Both the position numbers and the translations under genes were made by a program. 43,468 bases of DNA from CAIZGX01 sp044371675 (GTDB taxonomy: Bacteria; Bacteroidota; Bacteroidia; Flavobacteriales_D; Sanyastnellaceae), in the NCBI GenBank assembly GCA_044371675.1, contig JBILTF010000007.1, forward strand, positions 1-43,468. The letters run 5' to 3'. The notes beneath the pieces are model-generated. The model saw only the letters and a program-made list of their open reading frames with translations, was not told the origin of the DNA and searched no databases. Positions within the stretch are counted from its first letter, which is position 1; each line of letters starts with the position of its first letter. Below, piece after piece: positions 30,381 through 40,174 of this stretch.

Positions 30381-32469
30381 GTTGAAGAAAATATCTGTTT
30401 GGATCTACGTCTTGTACGTGGCTTTATGCATTTTGGCGCTAATTATTATAGGAAAGGTATTCTACATTCAGGCTATTCCAAACGAAGATGCTCAGAACAG
30501 AGCGGCCCAGTTTACTTATAAGATTAGGGATATTGAACCGGAGCGTGGAAGAATCTTAGCTGCAGACGGATCACCACTTTCAACCAGCATTCCGGAATAT
30601 GAAATTCGTTGGGACAGCAAAGGCGGTTATAACATAGAGCGATTTAATGCGAAATTAGACAGTCTGTGTATTGGAATAGCAGAGATTCTTGGTGATAAGA
30701 CCAATGAGGATATTAAGCAAATGTTCTTAAAGGCTGTCGAGTCTGGCGCGCGTTACATGAAGGTTGGAGATCATCTGAACTACAATCAAATGCAACGGTT
30801 CAGAGCATTGCCCTATGTTAAAGAGAAGAAGTTAAAGAGTGGTTTTATCATCAACTCAAGAGAAAAGCGTGCAAAACCCTACGGAGCCCTTGCCGCAAGA
30901 ACCATTGGGATTTTCAGAGAGAGTAACATGGTGGGTTTAGAGGCTTCATATGATTCACTGTTAAGAGGAAAGTCTGGCAAGCAGATGCAGCAGAAGGTTG
31001 GTGGAGACACGTGGGTTCCAATGAGCGATGAGTTTGTTGTTGAGCCAGAGCCGGGATTTGATGTGGTAACGACACTAGATGTTCACTTGCAAGACGCTGC
31101 GCAAAGTTCCTTGCGTCATACTATGGAAGTGAACCGCGCCGATTGGGGTTGCGTGATTCTGATGGAAGTGAAAACAGGCTACATCAAGGCACTTGCTAAT
31201 TTGACTTACGATTCAGTTTCGAATAAATTCTATGAAATAGAAAACTTGGCCCTGACGCAAAGTGTCGAGCCTGGATCAACTATGAAGCTTGCGAGTCTTT
31301 TAGCGGCAATAGAAGAAGGCAACTTAGATCTTGGAAAGGTTGTACATACTGGAGGAGGAACATTCACAATTGGTGATCACACGTTGCGAGATGTTAAAGC
31401 GTGTGGTTCAATTACGATTGAACAAGTTTATGCGAAATCTTCAAACGTGGGCACAGCGATGGTTGTGCGCGATGTGTTCGGCAGCAATCCGCAAAAGTTT
31501 TTAGATTACCTCGATCGTTTTGGATACGGACAATTAGTTGGAATTGATTTACTGGGTGAAGGAAAGTCAGTTGTTAAGCGAACAACTAAGGCGGCTGATT
31601 GGAGTGATTTAAGCTTGACTCAAATGGCTGTTGGTTATGAGGTTCAAGTAACACCTCTTCACCAATTGTGTTTTTACAATGCCATTGCGAATGGTGGAAA
31701 ATTCATGAAGCCTCGATTGGTGAGTGAGATTCGAAAGAACGGTTTGACTTACGAAAAGTATGAGCCGGTTGTTATTCGCGAGAATTTTTTAAAACCAGAA
31801 ACCATAGCTAAGGGTCGCAAGCTTATGGAGGCCGTAACCACTATTGGAACAGGTAAAGGCGTATTTAAACATTCTCCTTATCGCGCCGCAGGAAAAACAG
31901 GAACTGCTCGTATCAATGAGAACGGTGTCTATCTAGAGAATTACCATAGAGCATCTTTCGTTGGTTATTTTCCAGCTGAGGATCCTAAGTATTCATGCAT
32001 TGTAGTTGTAAACAAAGCAAGAGTTTTCGAGGCTTTCGGTGGCAAAGTTGCAGCACCAGTCTTTCGTGATTTAGCGAATATATTATTCGGAACTGAATTG
32101 GATATTCCGCACAATGCCATGGGAAACGACAGCACGTTTGTTTCTGAGCCATGGATTCCAAGCATATTGTCGGGTGAATCAAATGCCTTACGCAAAGCTT
32201 TATCTCATGTTCAATTTCCATACGCCTTAGAGACCGATGCGCAAATCGTAAGTGCAACTGCTGACGGCATTACGCTAACGCTTTCAAGCAAAGACGAAAA
32301 CGGACACAAGGTTCCAGACGTTCGTGGAATGGGACTTACTGATGCTGTTTATGTATTGGAAAAAAGAGGATTAAAAGTTTCAACAACAGGATACGGAAAG
32401 GTGGTGTCGCAAAGCGTGCTTCCTGGAACCAAGGCGAATCATCAATTCATTCAAATTACATTACGATGA
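30373..32469 (+). CDS. ftsI: Septal peptidoglycan transpeptidase FtsI (PBP3) with PASTA domain
   Basis: 698 residues from ATG 30373; earlier codons belong to ftsL. One N-terminal membrane segment, a dimerisation domain (PERGRILAADG), then the penicillin-binding transpeptidase with Ser302-x-x-Lys305 (GSTMK), SSN (356-358) and Lys508 in KTGTA. A C-terminal PASTA domain (about 640-698, VPDVRGMGLTDAVYVLEKRG) is present, as in many Bacteroidota and Gram-positive forms. It cross-links septal peptidoglycan and is the target of beta-lactams. Overlaps murE by 4 bases. Confidence 0.96.
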   Translation: MNELKKISVWIYVLYVALCILALIIIGKVFYIQAIPNEDAQNRAAQFTYKIRDIEPERGRILAADGSPLSTSIPEYEIRWDSKGGYNIERFNAKLDSLCIGIAEILGDKTNEDIKQMFLKAVESGARYMKVGDHLNYNQMQRFRALPYVKEKKLKSGFIINSREKRAKPYGALAARTIGIFRESNMVGLEASYDSLLRGKSGKQMQQKVGGDTWVPMSDEFVVEPEPGFDVVTTLDVHLQDAAQSSLRHTMEVNRADWGCVILMEVKTGYIKALANLTYDSVSNKFYEIENLALTQSVEPGSTMKLASLLAAIEEGNLDLGKVVHTGGGTFTIGDHTLRDVKACGSITIEQVYAKSSNVGTAMVVRDVFGSNPQKFLDYLDRFGYGQLVGIDLLGEGKSVVKRTTKAADWSDLSLTQMAVGYEVQVTPLHQLCFYNAIANGGKFMKPRLVSEIRKNGLTYEKYEPVVIRENFLKPETIAKGRKLMEAVTTIGTGKGVFKHSPYRAAGKTGTARINENGVYLENYHRASFVGYFPAEDPKYSCIVVVNKARVFEAFGGKVAAPVFRDLANILFGTELDIPHNAMGNDSTFVSEPWIPSILSGESNALRKALSHVQFPYALETDAQIVSATADGITLTLSSKDENGHKVPDVRGMGLTDAVYVLEKRGLKVSTTGYGKVVSQSVLPGTKANHQFIQITLR

Positions 32470-33920
32470 AGCTGTTACAAGATATATTGTATAAAGTGCG
32501 ACTGGAAGGTGTTGTTGGAAATACTAACGTCGCAGTCGAGAGTATTACTTCAGATTCACGAGCTGTCAGACCCATGGCGCTATTCGTCGCTGTTAAAGGA
32601 ATACAGTCAGATGGACATTTATTCATAGCGAAGGCCATTGAGTTAGGCGCCGCAGCTATCGTTTGTCAAGATTTGCCTGAGAGATTAGAAGAAAGTATTG
32701 TTTACGTTCAAGTTGCGGATACTTCTAAAGCCTTAGGTATTATGGCTGCCAATTTTCACGATAATCCTTCAGAAAAAATGAAGGTGCTGGCTGTTACAGG
32801 AACCAATGGAAAAACAACGGTTGCAACTTTGTTATTCCGCTTGTATCGTTCAATGGGTTTCAAGTGTGGTTTGCTTTCAACCGTTGTGAATCGTATTAAC
32901 GAAGTTGAAATTCCTTCTACACATACAACACCCGATGCTGTTGCGTTGAACGACTTATTGGCATGCATGCAACGTGAAGGTTGCACGCATGTTTTCATGG
33001 AAGCCTCATCGCATGCATTGCATCAAAATAGAATGGCCGGTGTACATATTGACGGTGCCATTTTCACGAATCTTTCGCATGATCATTTGGACTATCACGG
33101 TTCAATGAATGAGTACATTAAAGCGAAGAAGATTTTATTCGATCATTTAGGAGCAAATGCTTACGCTATTGTTAACGCAGATGATCGGTATCACGATGCG
33201 TTGGTTTCTGCTTGCAAGGCACGTGTTCGCACCTACGCGTTGCACACCATGGCCGACTACAAAGCCAAGTTAGTTGAGAATACGCTTGAAGGACTTCAGA
33301 TTAACATTGATCGATTTGAATTGCACTCTCCATTAATTGGCGAATTCAATGCCTACAATTTGACTGCTGTTTTTGCCGCGGCTGTTGAGTTAGGAACAGA
33401 CCCAACTACCGTGCTTATTCATCTTTCTGCATTGGGCGCACCCGAAGGCCGCTTTCAATACATACGCAAGCAAGACGGAACTATTGCAATTGTGGATTAC
33501 GCGCATACGCCCGATGCTTTGGAAAATGTGTTGAATACGATTCAGTCTGTTCGTGGACAAGAAGAAATTATTTCAGTAGTTGGTTGCGGCGGCGATCGCG
33601 ATCGCACCAAGCGTCCGATTATGGCTTCTATCGCTGCGAATAAAAGTGATCGAGTAATTGTCACAAGTGACAATCCACGCAGCGAAGATCCGAAGAGCAT
33701 TATTCAAGAAATGGTTTCAGGTCTTGATCCGATTCAAAAGAAAAAAGTATTGTCAGTAACCGATCGTCGCGAAGCAATTGAGGTGGCTTGTTCACTTGCA
33801 AAGCCAGGGGATATCATTCTTATCGCAGGAAAAGGTCACGAGAAATACCAAGAGATCAGTGGAGTAAAACACCCCTTTGATGATTTAAAAATTATAACAG
33901 AACTCTTTCAAACGAACTAA
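32466..33920 (+). CDS. murE: UDP-MurNAc-tripeptide synthetase MurE (diaminopimelate type)
   Basis: 484 residues with the Mur ligase P-loop GTNGKTT (112-118) and the substrate site Asp402-Asn-Pro-Arg405 (DNPR), which marks ligases that add meso-diaminopimelate rather than lysine. It catalyses the third-residue step of the stem peptide, cytoplasmic. Start overlaps ftsI in ATGA; two bases precede mraY. The DNPR motif predicts a DAP-type wall, as in other Bacteroidota. Confidence 0.97.
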   Translation: MKLLQDILYKVRLEGVVGNTNVAVESITSDSRAVRPMALFVAVKGIQSDGHLFIAKAIELGAAAIVCQDLPERLEESIVYVQVADTSKALGIMAANFHDNPSEKMKVLAVTGTNGKTTVATLLFRLYRSMGFKCGLLSTVVNRINEVEIPSTHTTPDAVALNDLLACMQREGCTHVFMEASSHALHQNRMAGVHIDGAIFTNLSHDHLDYHGSMNEYIKAKKILFDHLGANAYAIVNADDRYHDALVSACKARVRTYALHTMADYKAKLVENTLEGLQINIDRFELHSPLIGEFNAYNLTAVFAAAVELGTDPTTVLIHLSALGAPEGRFQYIRKQDGTIAIVDYAHTPDALENVLNTIQSVRGQEEIISVVGCGGDRDRTKRPIMASIAANKSDRVIVTSDNPRSEDPKSIIQEMVSGLDPIQKKKVLSVTDRREAIEVACSLAKPGDIILIAGKGHEKYQEISGVKHPFDDLKIITELFQTN

Positions 33921-33922
33921 GT

Positions 33923-35146
33923 ATGTTGTACCACCTATTTGAATACCTCGATAAGCACATGCACTTCCCTGGATCCGGGTTGTTCCATTACTTGTCGTTT
34001 CGTGCTGCTTTGAGCATTCTTATCTCACTAACCATATCGATGGTTTTTGGAAAGAACTTGATCCGTATGCTTCGCAAGAAGCAAGTGGGTGAGACCATTC
34101 GCGATTTGGGATTAGATGGACAAATGCAGAAGGCGGGAACACCCACAATGGGTGGACTTATTATTCTTGCTGCTATTCTGGTTCCGACTTTGTTGCTAGC
34201 GGATCTAACGAATATCTACATTCAGACCATGATTATTGCAACCATTTGGTTGGGACTCATAGGGTTTTTAGATGACTACATTAAGGTATTCAAAAAGAAT
34301 AAAGAAGGACTTGCAGGTAAGAGTAAAATAGTTGGACAAATTGGTGTTGGACTTATTGTAGCCAGCATGCTTTACTGGAGTCCATCGGTTACCATTAAAG
34401 AAAAAGTATCTGAAGTTCAACTTCAGAATGCAACTCCTGATCAGCAAGCGATGCAGTGGGAAGAAGAGAAAAGTTTAAAGACAACTATTCCCTTCATAAA
34501 AGGCAACGAATTTGATTATGCGTGGTTGGTTCCAGACAGCATGGAAAGTCCATGGGTGTTATGGGGGGTGTTTGCACTAATTGTCATATTCATTGTAACA
34601 GCAGTTTCGAACGGTGCGAACATTACAGATGGTATTGATGGGTTAGCAACGGGCACAAGCGCTATCATTGGTATTACGCTGGCCATCTTCGCATACGTTT
34701 CAGGTAACTACATCTTCGCAGATTATCTGAATGTGATGTACATCCCGCACAGCGGTGAACTCACTGTATTCATTGCGGCATTCGTGGGGGCATGTGTTGG
34801 ATTCCTTTGGTACAATAGTTTTCCTGCACAAGTATTCATGGGCGATACAGGAAGTCTAGCTCTCGGTGGAATTATTGCAACGTTCTCTATTGCGATTCGA
34901 AAAGAACTTTTGATTCCGGTATTGTGTGGAATTTTCTTGATTGAAAACTTAAGTGTAATGCTTCAAGTTGGGTATTTCAAATACACGAAAAAGAAATACG
35001 GAGAAGGTCGTCGCATTTTCTTAATGTCTCCGCTTCACCACCATTATCAGCGTATAGGAATGCACGAATCGAAAATCGTTTCGCGCTTCTGGATCATCGG
35101 AATTATGCTAGCTGTATTAACCATCATCACTTTAAAAGTAAGATAA
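33923..35146 (+). CDS. mraY: Phospho-MurNAc-pentapeptide transferase MraY
   Basis: 407 residues, about ten membrane helices. It makes lipid I from UDP-MurNAc-pentapeptide and undecaprenyl phosphate. GFLDDYIKV, GANITDGIDGLATG and the SPLHHHYQ loop are the catalytic hallmarks. The enzyme is longer than E. coli MraY (360) because of an insert around residues 155-205, a feature I know from other Bacteroidota MraY. Overlaps murD by one base. Confidence 0.97.
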   Translation: MLYHLFEYLDKHMHFPGSGLFHYLSFRAALSILISLTISMVFGKNLIRMLRKKQVGETIRDLGLDGQMQKAGTPTMGGLIILAAILVPTLLLADLTNIYIQTMIIATIWLGLIGFLDDYIKVFKKNKEGLAGKSKIVGQIGVGLIVASMLYWSPSVTIKEKVSEVQLQNATPDQQAMQWEEEKSLKTTIPFIKGNEFDYAWLVPDSMESPWVLWGVFALIVIFIVTAVSNGANITDGIDGLATGTSAIIGITLAIFAYVSGNYIFADYLNVMYIPHSGELTVFIAAFVGACVGFLWYNSFPAQVFMGDTGSLALGGIIATFSIAIRKELLIPVLCGIFLIENLSVMLQVGYFKYTKKKYGEGRRIFLMSPLHHHYQRIGMHESKIVSRFWIIGIMLAVLTIITLKVR

Positions 35147-36489
35147 TGAGTAAGCGACTGGTCATACTTGGTGGAGGCGAAAGCGGCGCAGGCACAGCAG
35201 TGCTTGCAAAGAAGATGGGATATGACGTATTTCTTTCAGATAAGGGCTTGTTGAAGGACAAATACAAAACTGAATTGAATGCACACGGTGTTGCTTTCGA
35301 AGAAGGAATGCACACCGATGAATTAATTCTGAATGCAGATGAAGTAGTGAAGAGTCCTGGCATTCCGAACTCGGCAAAATTGATTGTTGCGCTGCACGAA
35401 AAAAATATTCCTGTATTGTCTGAATTGGAATTCGCATACAGATATACCAAAGCGAAACTTATTGCTATTACAGGAAGTAATGGGAAGACGACAACGACTT
35501 TATTGACTTACCACATTCTTAGAAATGCAGGATTGAATGTAGGTCTTGGTGGAAATGTGGGGAAGAGTTTCGCACGTCAAGTAGCTGAAGAGAATTTCGA
35601 TTTTTATGTGTTGGAAGTAAGTAGTTTTCAACTCGACAATATGTATTCGTTCAAGGCTGACATTGCCATTCTCACGAATATAACTCCGGATCACTTGGAT
35701 CGTTACGATTACGATTTAAGTAAATACGCAGATGCGAAGTTGCGCATTGCGCAGAACCAAACGTCTAAAGATATTTTCATTTTCAATGCAGACGATGCCA
35801 TTACATCAGAGACTATGGCACGACACGTATTGAACGCCACTTTATTTCCAATTTCAATTCAACCTGGAAAGACTTACGAGCAAGGTGGCTATTGCGACGA
35901 ATCAAATTTCAACCTAAACACAAACCATAATTTATTTACTATGAAAATCACAGAACTAGCATTGCAAGGCAAGCACAATTTGCAGAACAGCATGGCTGCA
36001 GGAGCAGCAGCGCGCTATTTAGAATTAAGAAAGGAGGCAGTTCGCGACAGTCTAATGAACTTCGAAAACATTGAACACCGCTTGGAGTTTGTTGCTAGTA
36101 TTCATGGTATTCGATTTATTAACGATAGCAAAGCTACCAATGTGAATTCAACATGGTACGCGTTGGAGTCGGTGGATAAACCAATCATTTGGATTGCTGG
36201 TGGAACAGACAAAGGAAATGACTATTCTGAATTGGCGGAATTGGTGAAGTCTAAAGTGAAAGCAATTGTTTGCCTAACAAAGGACAGCTCTAAAATCAGA
36301 AAAGCTTTTGGATCTTTTGTCGATACTATTATTGATGCAAATAGTGCTGAACAAGCCGTTCGTGTTTCTTACGATCTTGGAAAAGATGGCGACACTGTTT
36401 TGTTGTCACCGGCGTGCGCATCGTTTGATTTATTCGAGAACTACGAAGACAGAGGTCGTCAGTTTAAAGTTGCTGTAAAAGGATTATAA
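35146..36489 (+). CDS. murD: UDP-MurNAc-alanine D-glutamate ligase MurD
   Basis: 447 residues; N-terminal Rossmann GGGESGAG and Mur ligase P-loop GSNGKTT (110-116), LTNITPDHLDRYD and NDSKATN later. It adds D-glutamate to UDP-MurNAc-L-Ala in the cytoplasm. One-base overlap with mraY (TAATG) and three bases before ftsW. Confidence 0.97.
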   Translation: MSKRLVILGGGESGAGTAVLAKKMGYDVFLSDKGLLKDKYKTELNAHGVAFEEGMHTDELILNADEVVKSPGIPNSAKLIVALHEKNIPVLSELEFAYRYTKAKLIAITGSNGKTTTTLLTYHILRNAGLNVGLGGNVGKSFARQVAEENFDFYVLEVSSFQLDNMYSFKADIAILTNITPDHLDRYDYDLSKYADAKLRIAQNQTSKDIFIFNADDAITSETMARHVLNATLFPISIQPGKTYEQGGYCDESNFNLNTNHNLFTMKITELALQGKHNLQNSMAAGAAARYLELRKEAVRDSLMNFENIEHRLEFVASIHGIRFINDSKATNVNSTWYALESVDKPIIWIAGGTDKGNDYSELAELVKSKVKAIVCLTKDSSKIRKAFGSFVDTIIDANSAEQAVRVSYDLGKDGDTVLLSPACASFDLFENYEDRGRQFKVAVKGL

Positions 36490-36492
36490 TTC

Positions 36493-37677
36493 ATGCAAAA
36501 GTTTCTTTCACACCTCAAAGGAGATCGCGTGATCTGGATGGTTGCACTTTTTTTGTGCACGCTTTCAGTATTGGCGGTTTACAGTGCTGTATCTTCTTTG
36601 GTGTGGAAGGCAGAAGGAGGAAGTAGTGCAGGGGTTTTAATTAAGCATGTATTCATGCTTGGTTTGGGACTCGCGTTTATGTATGGCACGCATCTCCTTC
36701 CGTTAACCGTTTTTTCGAGAATTGGACAGCTTATGATTTGGGTGGTGATTCCGCTTTTGGTGTTCACGATGTTCTTCGGTTCAAACATTAATAATGCTGA
36801 TCGTTGGATTCGAATACCAGGAATTGGAGTGACGTTTCAAACAAGTGATTTAGCCAAGTTGGTGCTCATTATTTACGTCGCGCGTCAGCTAACAGTAAAG
36901 CGTCAGATGCTGCACGATTTTAAGAAGGGTGTCCTTCCGATCGTGATCCCGATTGCCATGGTATGCGGGCTGGTGCTACCGGCTAACTTTTCTACAGCAG
37001 CATTAATTGGGTTTGTGTGTTTTTTAATGTTGGTGTTTGGAGGAGTTCCATGGAAGCATTTGTTTAAGCTCATTGCTGCCGTGGTGGGAATTTTACTTCT
37101 AATAATTGTTGTTGGCGAGTTAGGTCCAGAAAAATTATTACCTCGTTACAGCACTTGGAAAAATCGTTTGGTTGGAAAGGAAATTCAAGCGGGAGCTATA
37201 GACGATTCGAAATATCAAATTGAGTTGGCCCAATACGCCATTTATGAAGGAGGAATTATTCCGAAAGGACCAGGATCTGGAACTTCAAGAAACTTCTTAC
37301 CTCACCCGTATTCAGATATGATCTATGCGTTCATTATTGAAGAGTATGGTTCTATTTTGGGAGGGGCACTGGTCATGCTGATGTATGTTATTTTTCTGTT
37401 TCGGGTTATACGAATATCAATTCGAAGTCCGAAATATTTCGGCGGATTAACTGCGCTGGGACTGGGTCTGGTCATTACCATTCAAGCATTCATTAATATG
37501 GGTGTTGCGGTGGATTTATTTCCAACAACAGGACAGCCATTACCACTGGTAAGTATGGGCGGAACATCAATTGTTTTTGTAGCCATCATGTTCGGAGTTA
37601 TTCTGAGTATTTCGAAGATGGACGAAGAGAACGACGAGGCGGATCAAAATGATGAATTAGAAGAATCCCCATTTTAG
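36493..37677 (+). CDS. ftsW: Septal glycosyltransferase FtsW (SEDS family)
   Basis: 394 residues with about ten membrane helices. SEDS signatures: NNADRWI with the conserved Trp, GPGSGTSRNFLPHPYSDMIYAF and the final GQPLPLVSMGGTS. It polymerises septal glycan strands from lipid II with FtsI. The C-terminus is acidic (DEENDEADQNDELEE). Six bases separate it from murG. Confidence 0.96.
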   Translation: MQKFLSHLKGDRVIWMVALFLCTLSVLAVYSAVSSLVWKAEGGSSAGVLIKHVFMLGLGLAFMYGTHLLPLTVFSRIGQLMIWVVIPLLVFTMFFGSNINNADRWIRIPGIGVTFQTSDLAKLVLIIYVARQLTVKRQMLHDFKKGVLPIVIPIAMVCGLVLPANFSTAALIGFVCFLMLVFGGVPWKHLFKLIAAVVGILLLIIVVGELGPEKLLPRYSTWKNRLVGKEIQAGAIDDSKYQIELAQYAIYEGGIIPKGPGSGTSRNFLPHPYSDMIYAFIIEEYGSILGGALVMLMYVIFLFRVIRISIRSPKYFGGLTALGLGLVITIQAFINMGVAVDLFPTTGQPLPLVSMGGTSIVFVAIMFGVILSISKMDEENDEADQNDELEESPF

Positions 37678-37683
37678 TTTCAA

Positions 37684-38796
37684 ATGGAAAATCGAATTCT
37701 AAATAAAGTCTTATTGTCTGCCGGAGGAACAGGCGGACACATCTTTCCTGCTATTGCAGTTGCGAACGAAATAAAATCACGCTTTCCTGAATGCGAGATT
37801 TTATTTGTTGGGGCGGAAGGGAAGATGGAGATGGAAAAAGTTCCGCAAGCGGGATATAAAATTGTTGGACTTCCCATTGCAGGACTTCAACGCAAATTGA
37901 CGCTTTCGAATTTTTTACTTCCAATTAAAATATTGAAAAGTATGTTGAAGGCAATTGCTGTGGTGAAGGAATTTCGTCCAGAAATTGCTGTAGGCTTTGG
38001 TGGATATGCAAGCGGTCCAACGCTTCGTGCGGCTGGAACAGCTGGTGTTCCAACGGTTTTGCAAGAACAGAATTCATTTGCAGGTGTTACGAATAAATTG
38101 TTGGCGAAACGGGCGCAAGCGATATGTGTTGCATATGAGGGAATGGAATTGTTCTTTCAAAAAGAGAAGATTCAGTTAACCGGAAATCCGGTTCGAAAAG
38201 ACTTCGTGAAGTTGCCTTATTCGCAGCAAGAGGCATTGACGAAATTGGATTTCGATTCAACAAAAAAAACAATATTAATTATAGGTGGAAGCTTAGGGGC
38301 ACGGGCTGTTAATTCAGCAGTTGAGTCGTCTTTAACTGCTTGGCTTCAGCAAGGGTTTCAAGTTATTTGGCAATGTGGAAAGATCTACAAAGCGAATTTG
38401 GAAGCGAAGTACAAAGAGACTTCCGGATTGCTTCTTTACGATTTCATTTACGATATGGCGTTGGTTTATGCGGCGGCCGATGTGATAGTTTCAAGAGCAG
38501 GCGCCATGAGTGTTTCAGAACTTTCTCTTGTTGGAAAACCAGTAGTGTTTATGCCTTCTCCAAATGTGGCAGAAGACCATCAGACGAAGAACGCCATGGC
38601 CCTTGTTTCAAAGCAAGCTGCTCTCATGGTTCGTGATAGTGAATCAGAATTGAAGTTGGCTGAAGTCGTTTCAGAGTTGATTCAAAATGAAAATGAGATT
38701 TCTGAATTGAAAGAGAATATAGCTGCATTCGCTAAACCGAATGCAACTTCAGAGATTGTAGATACCTTAATTGAAGTGGTGTATGGAAGAGCGTAA
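37684..38796 (+). CDS. murG: Lipid II synthase MurG
   Basis: 370 residues; GGTGGH (14-19) for the lipid-I site, GFGGYASGPTLRAA in the middle, and RAGAMSVSEL in the UDP-GlcNAc-binding domain. It adds GlcNAc to lipid I at the inner membrane. The last 14 bases overlap the start of murC. Confidence 0.97.
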   Translation: MENRILNKVLLSAGGTGGHIFPAIAVANEIKSRFPECEILFVGAEGKMEMEKVPQAGYKIVGLPIAGLQRKLTLSNFLLPIKILKSMLKAIAVVKEFRPEIAVGFGGYASGPTLRAAGTAGVPTVLQEQNSFAGVTNKLLAKRAQAICVAYEGMELFFQKEKIQLTGNPVRKDFVKLPYSQQEALTKLDFDSTKKTILIIGGSLGARAVNSAVESSLTAWLQQGFQVIWQCGKIYKANLEAKYKETSGLLLYDFIYDMALVYAAADVIVSRAGAMSVSELSLVGKPVVFMPSPNVAEDHQTKNAMALVSKQAALMVRDSESELKLAEVVSELIQNENEISELKENIAAFAKPNATSEIVDTLIEVVYGRA

Positions 38797-40174
38797 GCTA
38801 ACGTGCGACGTCATGTATTTCTTAGGTATTGGCGGCATTGGCATGTCCGCCTTGGCTAGGTATTTCCATCGCAAGGGAGTGCACGTGTTGGGCTATGACA
38901 GGACATCTACCGCACTAACGACAGAATTAGAATTGGAAGGAATTTCGGTTCAGTACGAAGACACGGTGATGTCTTTGCCTCAGTTGCTTCATTCCACACC
39001 GAAAGAAAAAGTACTCATCATTCGAACTCCTGCTGTGCCAGTAGATTCGTCGCAGTTGCAGTATTTCCTTCAACATGAATTTAAAATATGGAAGCGAAGT
39101 GAGCTGTTGGGTTACATCACACAACTCGATGAAACCATTGCCATTGGCGGAACACACGGAAAGACAACAACTTCGACATTGGTTGCTCACATTCTTCATT
39201 CAACCATTGGCTGCAATGCTTTTTTAGGTGGAATTTCTTCCAATTTTAAGAGCAATGTTTTGCTTTCGGATACTTGTCGCACGGTAGTGGAAGCCGATGA
39301 ATTTGATCGAAGTTTCTTGACTTTGTTTCCGAAGATTTCAGCATTGACTTCCATGGATCCCGATCATTTGGATATCTATGGAAATGAAGAAAGCATTCGC
39401 GAGGGATTTCTTTTGTTTTTGAAACAGACCCGCGCAGATGGAAATGTGGTAGTGAAGAAAGAGTTGAATATTCACGATGAATTGAAGGCAGAGCGCTCGG
39501 GTGTTTTGACTTATAGTATCTTGTCGGAAGCCGATTATTTCGCGACGAACATTCGTGTTGAAGAAGGTGCGTATACATTCGATTTTTATTCACCAAATGG
39601 TGAATTAGCAAATGTTCGCTTGGGATTACCTGGAAGACACAACGTAGAAAATGCAGTGGTGGCTATGGCTTGCTCGTTGTTAGCAGGTGTTGAGATAAAT
39701 GATCTTCCTGTCGTGCTTGAGAGGTTTAAGGGAGTGGCAAGGAGATTTGATGTTCGCCTTAAAAGTGAATCTGCTGTTTATATTGATGATTACGCTCATC
39801 ATCCGACCGAGCTTTCAGCATGCATACAATCGGTGCGTGAATTGTTTCCAGAAAAGAAGATTATTGGAATTTTCCAGCCCCACTTGTTTTCAAGAACACG
39901 GGATTTCGCTGAAGGTTTTGCAGAGAGTTTAGCGCTTTTAGACATTCCTATTTTGCTACCTATTTATCCAGCCCGTGAATTACCCATTGAGGGAATTGAT
40001 TCACAATGGCTATTTGATAAAATTCAAAAGGATGATAAATACTTAGTTGATAAAGATACCATCTTCACCTTGCTGAATAAACTGCAATTTGATGTGCTTT
40101 TAACTTTGGGTGCAGGCGATATAGATACGCTTGTTCCTCCGTTGGAAGTGTACATGAAAGAACGAGTAAAATGA
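38783..40174 (+). CDS. murC: UDP-MurNAc-L-alanine ligase MurC
   Basis: 463 residues from ATG 38783 (an upstream in-frame TTG is not needed). N-terminal GIGGIGMSA and P-loop GTHGKTT (123-129); DDYAHHPTE in the C-terminal domain. It adds L-alanine to UDP-MurNAc, the first stem-peptide step. Overlaps murG by 14 and ftsQ by 4 bases, so synthesis is tightly coupled. Confidence 0.97.
   Translation: MEERKLTCDVMYFLGIGGIGMSALARYFHRKGVHVLGYDRTSTALTTELELEGISVQYEDTVMSLPQLLHSTPKEKVLIIRTPAVPVDSSQLQYFLQHEFKIWKRSELLGYITQLDETIAIGGTHGKTTTSTLVAHILHSTIGCNAFLGGISSNFKSNVLLSDTCRTVVEADEFDRSFLTLFPKISALTSMDPDHLDIYGNEESIREGFLLFLKQTRADGNVVVKKELNIHDELKAERSGVLTYSILSEADYFATNIRVEEGAYTFDFYSPNGELANVRLGLPGRHNVENAVVAMACSLLAGVEINDLPVVLERFKGVARRFDVRLKSESAVYIDDYAHHPTELSACIQSVRELFPEKKIIGIFQPHLFSRTRDFAEGFAESLALLDIPILLPIYPARELPIEGIDSQWLFDKIQKDDKYLVDKDTIFTLLNKLQFDVLLTLGAGDIDTLVPPLEVYMKERVK

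Noticed and set aside
39246..39611. Open frame of 121 codons on the minus strand within murC
   Set aside because: Antisense to the conserved Mur ligase core; His/Ser-rich composition is typical of shadows in this base composition.
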